From: Roseiarcus sp963759955
GTDB taxonomy: Bacteria > Pseudomonadota > Alphaproteobacteria > Rhizobiales > Beijerinckiaceae
Length of the DNA: 64,000 nucleotides
Direction: 5' to 3'
Assembly (NCBI GenBank): GCA_963759955.1
Contig: CAVXCA010000074.1
Coordinates: forward strand, 12,427 to 76,426
This document shows positions 8,738 to 17,435 of this stretch, one piece after another (the stretch's first letter is position 1; each line of letters starts with the position of its first letter). The notes beneath the pieces were generated by a model. That model saw nothing but the letters and a program-made list of their open reading frames with translations. It was not told the origin of the DNA and made no database searches. A program made the position numbers and the translations under genes.

Positions 8738-9040
8738 TGGTCAATTTCCCCTGCTAGCAGTCGGTCGTGCGGCGTTCGCCCCGTCGCACTTTGGGGAGCC
8801 GCGCCACGGACGATCGTCTGTCGGTCGCCCCCCACGCGCCGCCGGCCCCTTTCGAGGGGCGGCGCACGATCGAGGACGACCCCCTTCCGGCGTCGGCGAT
8901 CCACGCGGAAAAACCGAGGCCGGCGGCCACAATAGGGTCCGCGGCGGACATGTACGAATTCTCCCTGATGATTCGGTGCGCCAACCATAGCGCGCCTGAC
9001 AGTCGCCGAACTGATGCGCATCAATCCGGCGCGCGGCTTC
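8738..9040. other. Intergenic region upstream of hoxE, no gene recognised
   Basis: About 300 bases lie between the hoxE start and the mog fragment. The region probably holds the promoter of hydrogenase operon 1. I see no convincing sigma-54 (TGGCAC-N5-TTGCA) or sigma-70 element. Short frames exist on both strands but show no family resemblance that I would defend; one plus-strand frame at 8951 begins like HypA (MYEFSLM) and then degenerates. Confidence 0.4.
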
Positions 9041-9190
9041 TCATGCCTTCGGCCTAAAGGCCACGCAGACCTCGAGGTCATTTCCAGCCGGTCGCCGACG
9101 ACGACATCGAGGCAATAGGGGATCGCAGGGAAGATTGCGTCGAGGCCGGCGCGAATCGCCGCCGGCCGGCCGGGCAGATTGCCGATCAGC
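9041..9190 (-). pseudogene. 3' fragment of a mog (molybdopterin adenylyltransferase) gene
   Basis: The reverse strand encodes the last 45 or so residues of a Mog protein: LIGNLPGRPAAIRAGLDAIF, then PYCLDVVVGDRLE, then after a one-base frameshift EVCVAFRPKA and a stop. This matches the C-terminus of the intact mog at 15006-15536 (NLPGKPSAIR, PYCLDLIGGDRLE, EVCVAFRPKG) at protein and DNA level, with an estimated three quarters of bases the same by eye. No N-terminal part is present. It abuts a decayed protease gene, and together with the intact mog it brackets hydrogenase operon 2 in direct orientation. Confidence 0.8.
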
Positions 9191-9516
9191 CTACGGGCGT
9201 TCTGCCGTAAAAGCGGCCGGCGACATCCCGCAGCGCATCGGGCTCCATGTGACGTCAGAGCCTCGCGGGCTGAACGTCGCCCGCCGGTCTGGTGACAACG
9301 ACCTCGCCTGGCGCTGTTTCCGTGGCGGCGTCGATGAAGATCGCCAAGTCCGATTGCGTCAGCGACTCGACGAGTTCAGGGATCAACTGGCGGCCGGCGA
9401 CGACCTGCGTGGCCGGCAGCCCCGCGCGAGCAGCGCCTATGCGGCCACAATCGATCGACTCCGTCGTCGCCGCGCAGGAGCCCGCCATGGCCGATGATGA
9501 GTGTCTTGCCGCTCAT
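9189..9516 (-). pseudogene. Frameshifted hydrogenase maturation protease remnant
   Basis: The reading starts with MSGKTLIIGHGGLLRGDDGV at 9516, jumps frame, continues as GRQLIPELVESLTQSDLAIF and TAPGEVVVTRP, jumps frame again, and ends with HMEPDALRDVAGRFYGRTPV before a stop at 9186-9188. These three blocks align in order with the intact protease at 1870-2331 (IIGYGNPLRGDDGVG, CRQLTPELAERFAAADLVVL, HHVDPRELLHMAGKLYGGSP). At least two frame changes and loss of the C-terminus make it non-functional. It resembles the operon 1 protease more than the HoxW of operon 2, and its 5' part is read in frame by the extended hoxW frame. Confidence 0.85.
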
Positions 9517-10224
9517 ATGCCCTAGCCGGAATCGCGGACCGATCCTACGCGCGCCGCTCGCCGCAGGCCAGCCGTCAGACCGCTTGCCATGTTGTCCCCG
9601 CGAGAGGCGGCTTTCGCGTCGAAGTCTGGCCCCGGTTGACGAGCTTGCGAGTTTGTTCCGGAGCGCGCAGAGGCTCGGCTCGAATGCCCGGATGCGCGAT
9701 ACGGCGGCCACTCCGCTCACGCCCGGTCTCTCTCTCGCCAGCGAATAGGAGAGTCTCTGGCGCGTCATCGCTTCCCACGCTTCGAGCGAGCGTTCGCGCA
9801 TCAGCGCCCGGGCGAACGTCCACGCCTCTTCCAGCCGACTCGCGCCTTCGGGAGACAGACCCTCGCCAAGCGCAAAACTCTCGCCGCGCAGGCAAAGCGC
9901 GAACCCCGGCGGCGGCGGTTCCCCTATCACCTGTGCGTAGACCGCGAGCACCGCCTCAGGCGCCAGAGCGTGGGTGGTGTGCGTCATGTCGCGCCGCGGC
10001 GCGAGGCGGGAAAACGAGAATGGCGCTGGTGTGTTCTTCCCCGCGTCGACGAACAGCGCGCAATCGGCGCCGTCGAGATCGAGGGCGTGCTCGATCTGGA
10101 GCTGGTAGTCTTCGACCGTCGTCGTTTCCGGCCAGTCCGCCGCTGTAAAACGCGCGAGCAGAGCCGGTCCCAGCCCATCGTCTCCGCGCGCTTCGTTGCC
10201 CCAGCCGAAGACGACCAGCCTCAC
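9376..10224 (-). CDS. hoxW: HoxW hydrogenase maturation protease, operon 2, with read-through tail
   Basis: The frame opens with a GTG start at 10224 preceded by AGAAGGG. The first 160 or so residues are a HoxW/HyaD protease: LVVFGWGNEARGDDGLGP, then CALFVDAGKN and the THTTHALAPE histidine region, ending near FARALMRERSLEAW. Its likely substrate is the HoxH immediately upstream, whose stop lies 14 bases inside this start region. After the protease domain the frame has no stop: it runs through 70 low-complexity Arg/Ser/Ala residues into the first 20 residues of the neighbouring protease remnant and ends at 9376, giving 282 residues instead of the 150-230 usual for the family. The original stop has probably been lost; the tail is unlikely to be functional. 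Confidence 0.8.
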   Translation of the reverse strand: MRLVVFGWGNEARGDDGLGPALLARFTAADWPETTTVEDYQLQIEHALDLDGADCALFVDAGKNTPAPFSFSRLAPRRDMTHTTHALAPEAVLAVYAQVIGEPPPPGFALCLRGESFALGEGLSPEGASRLEEAWTFARALMRERSLEAWEAMTRQRLSYSLARERPGVSGVAAVSRIRAFEPSLCALRNKLASSSTGARLRRESRLSRGQHGKRSDGWPAASGARRIGPRFRLGHMSGKTLIIGHGGLLRGDDGVDRLWPHRRCSRGAAGHAGRRRPPVDP

Positions 10225-10238
10225 CTTCTCAGCCCTTC

Positions 10239-11702
10239 TCAGTCCTTGCGCGCGCGCGAGACCAGCGCGCCGTCGGCGTCCACGAGCTCGACCTCGAGCG
10301 GCATCTGCCCGAGCGCGTGAGTCGCGCACGACAGACACGGATCATAGGCGCGAATCGCCACTTCGATGTGGTTGAGCAGCCCTTCGGTCACTTGGCGCCC
10401 GTCGAGGAACTGCCCCGCCACCACCCGGATCGCCTCGTTCATCGCCTGGTTGTTGTTCGTCGTCGAGACGATCAGGTTGCAGAAAGTGACAAGGTCGTCC
10501 TCATCGACGCGATAGTGATGGATCAACGTGCCGCGAGGGGCCTCGATCACGCCGATTCCTTCTTCGCGCCGCGAGCCCTTGTCAGCCATCAAGTCCGTGC
10601 CGACGATCTCGGGGTCGGCGAGAAGATCGCGCAGAAGCTCGGCCGCGCACAACATCTCGATCAATCGCGCCCAGTGATAGAACAGCGCGCCGTGAACCGG
10701 TTTGCCGCCGCCGGCGGCGCGGAACGTCTTGCGCTCCTCCTCGGCTTGCGGCGAGGGCAGGAGGTCGGCGATCTGCACGCGCGCCAACGGGCCGACGCGA
10801 TACCAGCCCTTCTCCGCCCCGAGCGAGCGGATGTGCGGGAACTTCATGTAGCTCCACGGCTTGATTTCTTCGCGCAAGAGCTTCGGATAGGTCGAGTAGT
10901 CCGCGTGGTCGAAAATCGTCGCGCCGTCTGCGTCCTTGGCGCGCAGGCCGCCGTGATAGAAGTCGAGCGCTCCGTCGGCGTTGACGAGACCCATCATGTT
11001 GGCTCGCGACTCGCCGAAGCGGCCGTAGAACTCCGGCTGCGTCTCGTGCAGGCGCCGCGCGAGCCCGACCGCTTCGCGGCTCCATGCGACGATCCGGTCG
11101 ATTTCGCCGCGCAACAGGTCGCGCTCGGCGGCGGTCAACGCCTTGTTCATTCCGCCCGGAATGCAACCGGTGCCGTGAATGCGCTTGCCGACGATATGGC
11201 GGATCACTTCCTGCCCGTACTTGCGGGTCAGCACGCCCTGCCTGGCGAGATCGGGGAAAGCGGCGGCGACGCCGATGATGTTGCGTTTGGCGACTTCGCT
11301 CTCGAACCCGAGCAACAGGTCAGGCGACGCGAGATGGAAGAAGTGCAATGCGTGCGACTGGACGATCTGTCCGCAATGCAGCAGCCGGCGCAGCTTCTCG
11401 GCCGTCGGGGTAAGCGGGCCGTAACCGGCGATGATGTCCATCGCTTTGGCGGCGGCGAGGTGGTGGCTGACCGGGCAGATGCCGCACAGCCGCTGCACCG
11501 TGACCGGGATTTCCCAGTACGGCCGCCCTTCGATGAACGCTTCGAAACCGCGAAACTCGACGATGTGCAAGCGCACCTGATGGATGCGGTTGTTCTCGTC
11601 GAGCAGGATCGTCACCTTGCCGTGGCCTTCGACCCGAGTCACCGGCTCGATCGCGATGCGGCGGAGCGTCTGCGGCTCTTGGGCGGTCTCAAGGCTGGTC
11701 AT
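10239..11702 (-). CDS. hoxH: [NiFe]-hydrogenase large subunit, operon 2 (NAD-reducing soluble type)
   Basis: The 487-residue catalytic subunit shows the L1 motif RLCGICPVSH (Cys73, Cys76) and the L2 motif DPCLSCATH (ending about residue 462), followed by a 25-residue cleavable tail. IEPVTRVEGHGKV and HCGQIVQSHALHFFHLASPD place it with group 3d NAD-reducing hydrogenases such as the soluble enzyme of Cupriavidus necator. It follows hoxY by 13 bases and precedes hoxW with a short overlap of regulatory sequence only. Cytoplasmic; reaction H2 + NAD+ to NADH + H+, reversible. Confidence 0.96.
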   Translation of the reverse strand: MTSLETAQEPQTLRRIAIEPVTRVEGHGKVTILLDENNRIHQVRLHIVEFRGFEAFIEGRPYWEIPVTVQRLCGICPVSHHLAAAKAMDIIAGYGPLTPTAEKLRRLLHCGQIVQSHALHFFHLASPDLLLGFESEVAKRNIIGVAAAFPDLARQGVLTRKYGQEVIRHIVGKRIHGTGCIPGGMNKALTAAERDLLRGEIDRIVAWSREAVGLARRLHETQPEFYGRFGESRANMMGLVNADGALDFYHGGLRAKDADGATIFDHADYSTYPKLLREEIKPWSYMKFPHIRSLGAEKGWYRVGPLARVQIADLLPSPQAEEERKTFRAAGGGKPVHGALFYHWARLIEMLCAAELLRDLLADPEIVGTDLMADKGSRREEGIGVIEAPRGTLIHHYRVDEDDLVTFCNLIVSTTNNNQAMNEAIRVVAGQFLDGRQVTEGLLNHIEVAIRAYDPCLSCATHALGQMPLEVELVDADGALVSRARKD

Positions 11703-11715
11703 CCGGACTCTCCGC

Positions 11716-12276
11716 TCAATCGTAATGCATGGCCAACGGCTCGAGACGCGGCATGCGCCCGAGGATGAGGTCGGTCAGGTACTTCCAGATCGCGTCGCCG
11801 GACGGCGGGCAGCCGGGCAGGAAATAGTCGACCCGGACCAATTCGTTGATCGGATAGACCTTGTCGAGCGGCAACGGCAGCTCGGGGTCGTTCGGCACGC
11901 CCGTCCCCTCGCGCTCCGGGTCGGAGTAGACCTTGCGCAGGAGGTCGTCGACGGCGAGGTGGTTGCGCATCGCCGGCAGGCCGCCGTTGATCGCGCAGGC
12001 GCCGACTGCGACCAGGATTTTCGCCTTGGCGCGCAATTCGCGCAGAACGTCCACGTTCTCAGCGTTGCATACGCCGCCTTCGATCAGCGCGATGTCGCAC
12101 GGGCTGCAATGTTTGATGTCGGTCAGCGGCGTACGGTCGAATTCGGCTATCTCCGCAAGCTCGAAGAGTCGCTCGTCGATGTCGAGCAGCGACATGTGGC
12201 AGCCGAAACAACCGGCGAGCGAAGTCGTCGCCAACCTGACCTTTACGGGCGTCTTGGATGGGCCGGTCGGATTCAT
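11716..12276 (-). CDS. hoxY: [NiFe]-hydrogenase small subunit, operon 2
   Basis: The 186-residue protein holds one proximal [4Fe-4S] cluster with cysteines in LAGCFGCHMSLLDID, VAVGACAINGG and FLPGCPPSGD. No signal peptide is present, as expected for a cytoplasmic group 3d enzyme. It sits between hoxU (stop at 12278, one base away) and hoxH. It pairs with HoxH to make the hydrogenase half of the tetramer. Comparison with the operon 1 HoxY shows the same fold markers but little overall similarity. Confidence 0.95.
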   Translation of the reverse strand: MNPTGPSKTPVKVRLATTSLAGCFGCHMSLLDIDERLFELAEIAEFDRTPLTDIKHCSPCDIALIEGGVCNAENVDVLRELRAKAKILVAVGACAINGGLPAMRNHLAVDDLLRKVYSDPEREGTGVPNDPELPLPLDKVYPINELVRVDYFLPGCPPSGDAIWKYLTDLILGRMPRLEPLAMHYD

Positions 12277-12277
12277 C

Positions 12278-12991
12278 TCAGCTCTCCGCGATCTCGCAAG
12301 AGTTGGTTTCCGCGCTGATCGGCTCTCGGTCGTACTTGCGCTCGCCGATCGGCACGACGAACCCGACGCGCTTGATCAGAATCGCGCCGACCGGGCAGAC
12401 ATGCGCCGCCCTGTCGGTGATCGCGAACGCGCTGTCGACCAGCTTGCCGCTGGGCGAATTGACGATCAACTTCGACTCGAATCCACGCCCGCCGAGCCCG
12501 AACACCTCCTTGTGATCGACGTCGCGGCTCGCGCGCACGCACAATTCGCACTGAATGCAGCGGCTGCGGTCGATGATCGCGTCGGGGTGCGAAGCGTCGA
12601 CGCCCAGGGTGGGGTAGAACTCGACGAAGTGCGGCGTCGTCATCTCGAATTCGTAGCCGAGCGCCTGCAGCTGGCAATTGCCGCTCTTCTCGCATCCGGG
12701 GCAGAAGTGGTTGCCCTCGACAAACAGCATCTGCAATATCGAACGGCGCATCGCGTTGAGCTCGGGCGTGTCGACGACGACTTCCTGCCCGGTCGACGCC
12801 ATGATGGTGCACGCCGAGACAGCGCGGCCGTTGACGATCACGATGCACAGCTTGCAGCTGCCGTGCGGCGTGAATTCAGCATGATGGCACAAATGCGGGA
12901 CATAGATTCCCGCCGATTTGCACGCTTCCAGGAGCGTCTGCCCGGGGGTGAACGGCACCGGTTGCTCGTCGATCGTGAAGTAGGATTCCAT
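12278..12991 (-). CDS. hoxU: Diaphorase iron-sulfur subunit HoxU, operon 2
   Basis: The 237-residue protein has Cys35/46/49/61 for a [2Fe-2S] cluster, a His95/Cys97/100/106 set for a NuoG-type [4Fe-4S] cluster, and Cys145/148/151 with Cys199 (CPVGAI) for one more [4Fe-4S]. The fourth cysteine after CIQCELCVRAS and the whole second ferredoxin set are absent, so it has one cluster fewer than the operon 1 HoxU; this is the classical soluble-hydrogenase form. The start at 12991 has GGAGG ten bases upstream and lies 5 bases after the hoxF stop; the longer open frame upstream is within hoxF. Confidence 0.94.
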   Translation of the reverse strand: MESYFTIDEQPVPFTPGQTLLEACKSAGIYVPHLCHHAEFTPHGSCKLCIVIVNGRAVSACTIMASTGQEVVVDTPELNAMRRSILQMLFVEGNHFCPGCEKSGNCQLQALGYEFEMTTPHFVEFYPTLGVDASHPDAIIDRSRCIQCELCVRASRDVDHKEVFGLGGRGFESKLIVNSPSGKLVDSAFAITDRAAHVCPVGAILIKRVGFVVPIGERKYDREPISAETNSCEIAES

Positions 12992-12996
12992 CTCGC

Positions 12997-14784
12997 TCAA
13001 GCCTCCGCGTTCAAGTGCGCGCCAGCGTCGTCGCGGCCGGTGACCGCGCGCGCGGGCGACAGGGCGGCGTCGAGATCGACCGCAGGCGCGAACTCCAACG
13101 CCAGCAGGCGCCGCTCGAAGGCCGGGCGGAACTTGCTCCACCCGTCAAAGATCGCGTTGCCGGCCGTTTGCCCGAGCCCACAGTGGCTCATGCGCCGCAT
13201 CAGTCCACGAACCAGCATCAATTCGTTGATTTCGTAACGCGTGCCCCGCCCCTCGGCGATCTTTTCGACCATTTGGCGCTGCAGCGAGGTGCCCACCCGG
13301 CAGGGCGTGCAGAAGCCGCAGCTCTCGTGGGCGAAGAAATGCACAAAATTGCGCGCGACCTCGAACAGGTCGCGTTGCCCGCCGAACACCATGAAGGCGC
13401 CCGTCGTCGGAACGTCCTCGAACGCGATGCGGCGGGTGAACTGGTCCGGGGTCATCAACACGCCGGAAGGGCCGCTGACCTGCACCGCCGCGACGTCGCG
13501 CGCCGCGCCGGCGTCTTCGAGCACCTGCGCGATCGGGACGCCGAAGGAATACTCGTACAGGCCAGGCCGCTCGCAATCGCCCGAGACGGAGAGAATCTTC
13601 GAGCCGGTCGAATTCTTGGTGCCTTGGCGCGCGAACGCCGCGCCGCCGTTGATCACGACTTCGGTCGCCTGGCAAAGCGTCTCGACGTTGTTGATCGCCG
13701 TCGGCCGGCCGAGATAGCCGTGGGTGGCCGGAAACGGCGGACGGACGCGCGGACGCCCTGGCTTGCCCTCGATCGATTCGAGCAACGCCGTCTCCTCGCC
13801 GCAGACATAGGCGCCGGCGCCGACGTGGATCTCGACGTCGAAGTCGAACCCGGCGCAGCCGCGGATAGCGGGGCCGAGCCGGCGCACCAGCCGCATACGG
13901 TCGAGTTCGGCGTCCAGCCGCGGCTTCAGATACTCGTATTCGCCGCGCAGATAGAGGAAACCGCGGGTCGCGCCGATCGCATAACCGGCGATCGCCATGC
14001 CTTCAAAGATGCGGCCGGGATGCGAACTCAGCAGCACACGGTCCTTGAACGTGCCCGGCTCGCCCTCGTCGGCGTTGCAAACGATGTAGCGATCGGCGCC
14101 AGGGGCGTTGCGAGCGGCTTCCCACTTCAGGCCGGTGGCGAAACCGGCGCCGCCGCGCCCGCGCAGGTTGGAGCGCTTCACTTCGTCGAGCACGCCCTGG
14201 CGGCCGAGGGCGATCGCCGCGTCGAGCGCGCGGCCCGGCGTCATCGGCGCTTGCAGCAGCGGGCCCGAGCGCCGGACATTGTCCTCGATGTGGAGAAATT
14301 CGGCCGGCCACTGGCCGAGCGGCGTGCGCGCCTCGATCAAGTCGGCGATTGCGTCGATTCGCGCCTCGCTGAGACGCGGGACGGCGATATTGTTGACCAG
14401 CATCCCCGGCCCCTGGTCGCATAAGCCGGTGCACGAGGTCAGATCGACGCTGACGAGGCCGTCGGCGGACACCTCCCCGCGCTTGACGCCGAAGCGGCCG
14501 AGCAGACGTTCGAACAGCGCCTGACTGCCCTGCATTCGGTCAGTGATGTTGTCTGAAATCAGCAGCCGATAGGCGCCGCGGGGCTTGTCGTAGAAGAAGG
14601 AATAGAACTTCACCACGCTTTCGACGCGGGTGATCGGGATCTTCAACCGCTCGGCGATTTCGGCCTGCGTCTCGCGCGAAAGCCATCCCTGCGCAGCTTG
14701 CGCTTCGCGAACGATCTGCACGAGGTAGAGCGGGTCCGAATGGTGCCGCTCGACCGCGGCTGCGACAGCATTCTCAGAGCGCAT
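12997..14784 (-). CDS. hoxF: NAD-reducing hydrogenase diaphorase HoxF, operon 2
   Basis: The 595-residue flavoprotein is a classical HoxF: an N-terminal NuoE-like domain (residues 15-165) fused to a NuoF-like domain. The NuoE part keeps the fold (RLKIPITRVESVVKFYSFF) and one cysteine pair (TSCTGLCDQG), but the first pair is not visible. The NuoF part has RGRGGAGFATGLKWE for FMN, CNADEGEPGTFKDR for NAD, and SCGFCTPCRVG with CGLGQTAGN for a [4Fe-4S] cluster. It is the first gene of hoxFUYHW; GGAGAGG lies just before the ATG. The promoter should be in the 220 bases before the mog stop. Confidence 0.95.
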   Translation of the reverse strand: MRSENAVAAAVERHHSDPLYLVQIVREAQAAQGWLSRETQAEIAERLKIPITRVESVVKFYSFFYDKPRGAYRLLISDNITDRMQGSQALFERLLGRFGVKRGEVSADGLVSVDLTSCTGLCDQGPGMLVNNIAVPRLSEARIDAIADLIEARTPLGQWPAEFLHIEDNVRRSGPLLQAPMTPGRALDAAIALGRQGVLDEVKRSNLRGRGGAGFATGLKWEAARNAPGADRYIVCNADEGEPGTFKDRVLLSSHPGRIFEGMAIAGYAIGATRGFLYLRGEYEYLKPRLDAELDRMRLVRRLGPAIRGCAGFDFDVEIHVGAGAYVCGEETALLESIEGKPGRPRVRPPFPATHGYLGRPTAINNVETLCQATEVVINGGAAFARQGTKNSTGSKILSVSGDCERPGLYEYSFGVPIAQVLEDAGAARDVAAVQVSGPSGVLMTPDQFTRRIAFEDVPTTGAFMVFGGQRDLFEVARNFVHFFAHESCGFCTPCRVGTSLQRQMVEKIAEGRGTRYEINELMLVRGLMRRMSHCGLGQTAGNAIFDGWSKFRPAFERRLLALEFAPAVDLDAALSPARAVTGRDDAGAHLNAEA

Positions 14785-15005
14785 GACCTCTCCCCGAGCA
14801 TTTTCGTTCTAGGAACAATTATCCGCCCGCGATGGCGCCAGTTTGGCCGGCGTCAGCCGATCGGATCGACGTCGACCTGTCGCGCGCCGAAATATGCGCG
14901 CTCTGCTTCTTTCGAACCGGTTCAACACGATACCACAGCGCGACGGGCGCGCGTTAGCCCTATCGTCGATCGCAGGCGACACGCACGGTCGGCCCGACGC
15001 TCCCG

Positions 15006-15536
15006 TCACCCTTTCGGCCGAAATGCGACGCAGACTTCCGGGTTCGTTTCCAGCCGGTCGCCGCCGATCAGATCGAGGCAATAGGGAACGGCTGCGAACA
15101 CCGCGTCGAGGCAGGTGCGAATCGCCGACGGTTTGCCCGGCAGATTGACGATCAAGCTGCGCCCGCGCAAGCCCGCGATCTGGCGCGACAGAATCGCGGT
15201 CGGAACCTCCATGAGGCTGCGCGCGCGCATCAGCTCGCCGAACCCCGGCATGACCCGGTCGCAAACCGCCTCAGTCGCCTCCGGCGTCACATCGCGCGGG
15301 CTGGGGCCGGTGCCCCCGGTGGTCAGAATCAGGGCGCAACGCTCGACGTCCGCGAGTTCGCGCAACGCCGCTTCGATGGCCTCGCGCTCGTCCGGAACGA
15401 GCCGGCGCACCGAGCGCCACGGCGTCGCCAGGATCGCCTCCAGCGCCGCCTCGATGCCTGGCCCGCCCTTGTCTTCGTAAAGCCCCGCCGAAGCGCGGTC
15501 GGAAATCGTCACGACGCCAATAGGGACTTCGCTCAC
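15006..15536 (-). CDS. mog: Molybdopterin adenylyltransferase
   Basis: The 176-residue protein belongs to the MogA/MoaB family, which adenylates molybdopterin before molybdenum insertion. GVVTISDRASAG at the N-terminus, TTGGTGPSPRDVTPEAT in the middle and NLPGKPSAIRTCLDAVF near the end are the family signatures. The TPEAT form and length point to MogA rather than MoaB. It is transcribed away from the SulP gene (76-base gap, same strand) and toward hydrogenase operon 2. Nothing in the hydrogenases needs molybdenum; a link to a formate dehydrogenase elsewhere or to the modBC genes at 61 kb is only possible. Confidence 0.9.
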   Translation of the reverse strand: MSEVPIGVVTISDRASAGLYEDKGGPGIEAALEAILATPWRSVRRLVPDEREAIEAALRELADVERCALILTTGGTGPSPRDVTPEATEAVCDRVMPGFGELMRARSLMEVPTAILSRQIAGLRGRSLIVNLPGKPSAIRTCLDAVFAAVPYCLDLIGGDRLETNPEVCVAFRPKG

Positions 15537-15612
15537 TTCATATCCTCTCGCTGCGTGTTTCAGGTCCGCGCGTCAAACCCTCCGACGGCGGCCGTATCAT
15601 GACAGAGCGCGC

Positions 15613-17304
15613 TTACAACGGATTGCCCGGCATCAGCGCGCGCACCGCTTCCTCCACACTGTGAAAGAGGTGGTCGCGGCCGACCAGCGCCTCCAGCCCC
15701 TGGCGGGCGAAGCTTTGTTGCGCGCGCACCGACTCGAGCCTGGCGAAGGCGACGTCGACGCCCGCCCCGCGCAACCGTTTGATTACGGCGCCGAGAACGA
15801 CAGCGCCGGTGTAATCGATTTCGACGATCGCGTCGGCTTCGATGACGAGCAACCGTATTCCCGATTCCGGCAACGCCTGGATCGCCTGTTGAAATTCGTA
15901 GGCGTTGAGGAACGACAGCGGCGCCTGCAGCGCGACGACGCGCACGCCGGGCACGGTTTCGCCGCGCTGCAGGGCGCTTTCCGGCCACCAGATCGACGTG
16001 CCGGGAATGCGCTCGAACTCGACGGTGCGGGCGCGCGTCGTCGTCCAGACGCCATGCATCAGCGAGAGGATGATGCCGATTCCGACGCCCTGCTGGATCG
16101 GCAGGACGAGGATAGCCAGCATCGTCGCCACGATCAGGGCGAATTCGGCGCCGCTGCGCCGCCAGACGTCGACAAACGTCGTCAGCCGCACGATGCGTTG
16201 CGCGACGAAAAGCAGCACGCCGGCGAGCGCCGCGTGCGGAACATGCGCGATCAGCCCGGCGCCGAACGCCGACAAGGCGAGGGCGAGGGCGGCGCAGACG
16301 AGCGCGCCGAGTTGCGAAACGCCGCCGGTCTCCGAAACGACCGCCGTGCGCGGCGGGCTGGCGTCGACCGGAAAAGCGCCGATCAGGCCCGCCAGCAGAT
16401 TGGCCGCGCCCAGGCCGACGAAGTCGCGGTTGACGTCGGGGCCGAGGGCCGGATTGGAAACGAAGCTGCGCGTCGTCGCCGCCGTCTGCACCATCACCAC
16501 GATACCGACGATCAACGCCAACGGCGCGATTTGCGGGATGTCGTCGAGCCAACCGCCGGGGATCGTCAATTTCGGCGTCGCGCCCGCCAACACGCCGAGC
16601 GTCGTGACGCCGCGCGACTCCAGCCCCAGGGCGACGACCAGCGCGGTGGCGAGCCCCAGCCCGATCAGCGCGCCGGGAAAGCGCGGATTGACGCGTTCGC
16701 TGACCAACATGATCGCGAGCACGCCGAGGCCGATTCCGAGGGTGACGAAATTCGTCGCGCCGAGGCCCGCCGCGAGCGCGGCGACCTGCGCGATCAAAGA
16801 TCCGTGCGGCGCCGCGAGGCCGAGCGCCGCCGGCGCTTGGCTGACGAGGATGTGACCGGCGATTCCAGCCAGGAACCCGGTGGTGACCGGGATCGAAAGC
16901 AAGTCGGCGACGAAGCCGAGGCGAAAGGCGCCGCCGAGCGCGAGAATCAGGCCGACGCCGAGCGCAAGCAACGCCGCATCGGCGGCGTAATGCGGCGACC
17001 CGCTCGTCGCCAGCAGCGCCAGCGCTCCGGCAAAAATCGGCGCGATGGTCGAATCCGCGCCGACCGACAACAGGCGGCTGGCGCCGAACACGGCGAAGCC
17101 GACCGCACCGGCGAACAGCGCGAGAAAACCGATCTGCGGCTCGAACCCGGCCAGACGCGCCGTCGCCATCTGCTCGGGTATGGCGATCGCGGCGAGCGTG
17201 ACGCCGGCGACGGCGTCGGCGCCGAGATCGCTCAAGCGCCATCCCGCGAACGACTGGAGGAGCGGCCAGGGGCGGCGCGGCGCAGCGGCGGATTTTTCGC
17301 TCAT
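15613..17304 (-). CDS. SulP-family anion transporter with STAS domain
   Basis: The 563-residue membrane protein has 10 or more hydrophobic segments in residues 15-410 and a cytoplasmic STAS domain in about 435-555 (IDYTGAVVLGAVIKRLRGAG). GFEPQIGFLALFAGA near the start is the SulP consensus region. The family moves sulfate, bicarbonate or other anions; the substrate cannot be read from the sequence. The start at 17304 (MSEKSAAAP) is preferred to the earlier one at 17346, which adds a charged leader. It lies upstream of mog on the same strand; molybdate is a conceivable but unproven substrate. Confidence 0.9.
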   Translation of the reverse strand: MSEKSAAAPRRPWPLLQSFAGWRLSDLGADAVAGVTLAAIAIPEQMATARLAGFEPQIGFLALFAGAVGFAVFGASRLLSVGADSTIAPIFAGALALLATSGSPHYAADAALLALGVGLILALGGAFRLGFVADLLSIPVTTGFLAGIAGHILVSQAPAALGLAAPHGSLIAQVAALAAGLGATNFVTLGIGLGVLAIMLVSERVNPRFPGALIGLGLATALVVALGLESRGVTTLGVLAGATPKLTIPGGWLDDIPQIAPLALIVGIVVMVQTAATTRSFVSNPALGPDVNRDFVGLGAANLLAGLIGAFPVDASPPRTAVVSETGGVSQLGALVCAALALALSAFGAGLIAHVPHAALAGVLLFVAQRIVRLTTFVDVWRRSGAEFALIVATMLAILVLPIQQGVGIGIILSLMHGVWTTTRARTVEFERIPGTSIWWPESALQRGETVPGVRVVALQAPLSFLNAYEFQQAIQALPESGIRLLVIEADAIVEIDYTGAVVLGAVIKRLRGAGVDVAFARLESVRAQQSFARQGLEALVGRDHLFHSVEEAVRALMPGNPL

Positions 17305-17435
17305 CGATGCCTGTTCCCTGACGCGCGGGCCCGCGACGCCGCCCATTCAGTCCAATTCGCGCCGCCGCGTCAATGCGGCGTGTGACTTTTCATGAGGCGC
17401 GCGATAGCGTGCGCGCGGCTCAGCGAGGCTCTTGG

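Noticed and set aside
8951..9057. Plus-strand frame starting MYEFSLM, like the HypA N-terminus
   Set aside because: Only seven residues look like HypA; no zinc-site cysteines or further similarity follow, so it is probably chance.
14785..15005. Sigma-54 promoter for hydrogenase operon 2
   Set aside because: No GG/GC pair with the right spacing was found before hoxF; the AT-rich TAATTGTTCC segment is not a recognisable element.
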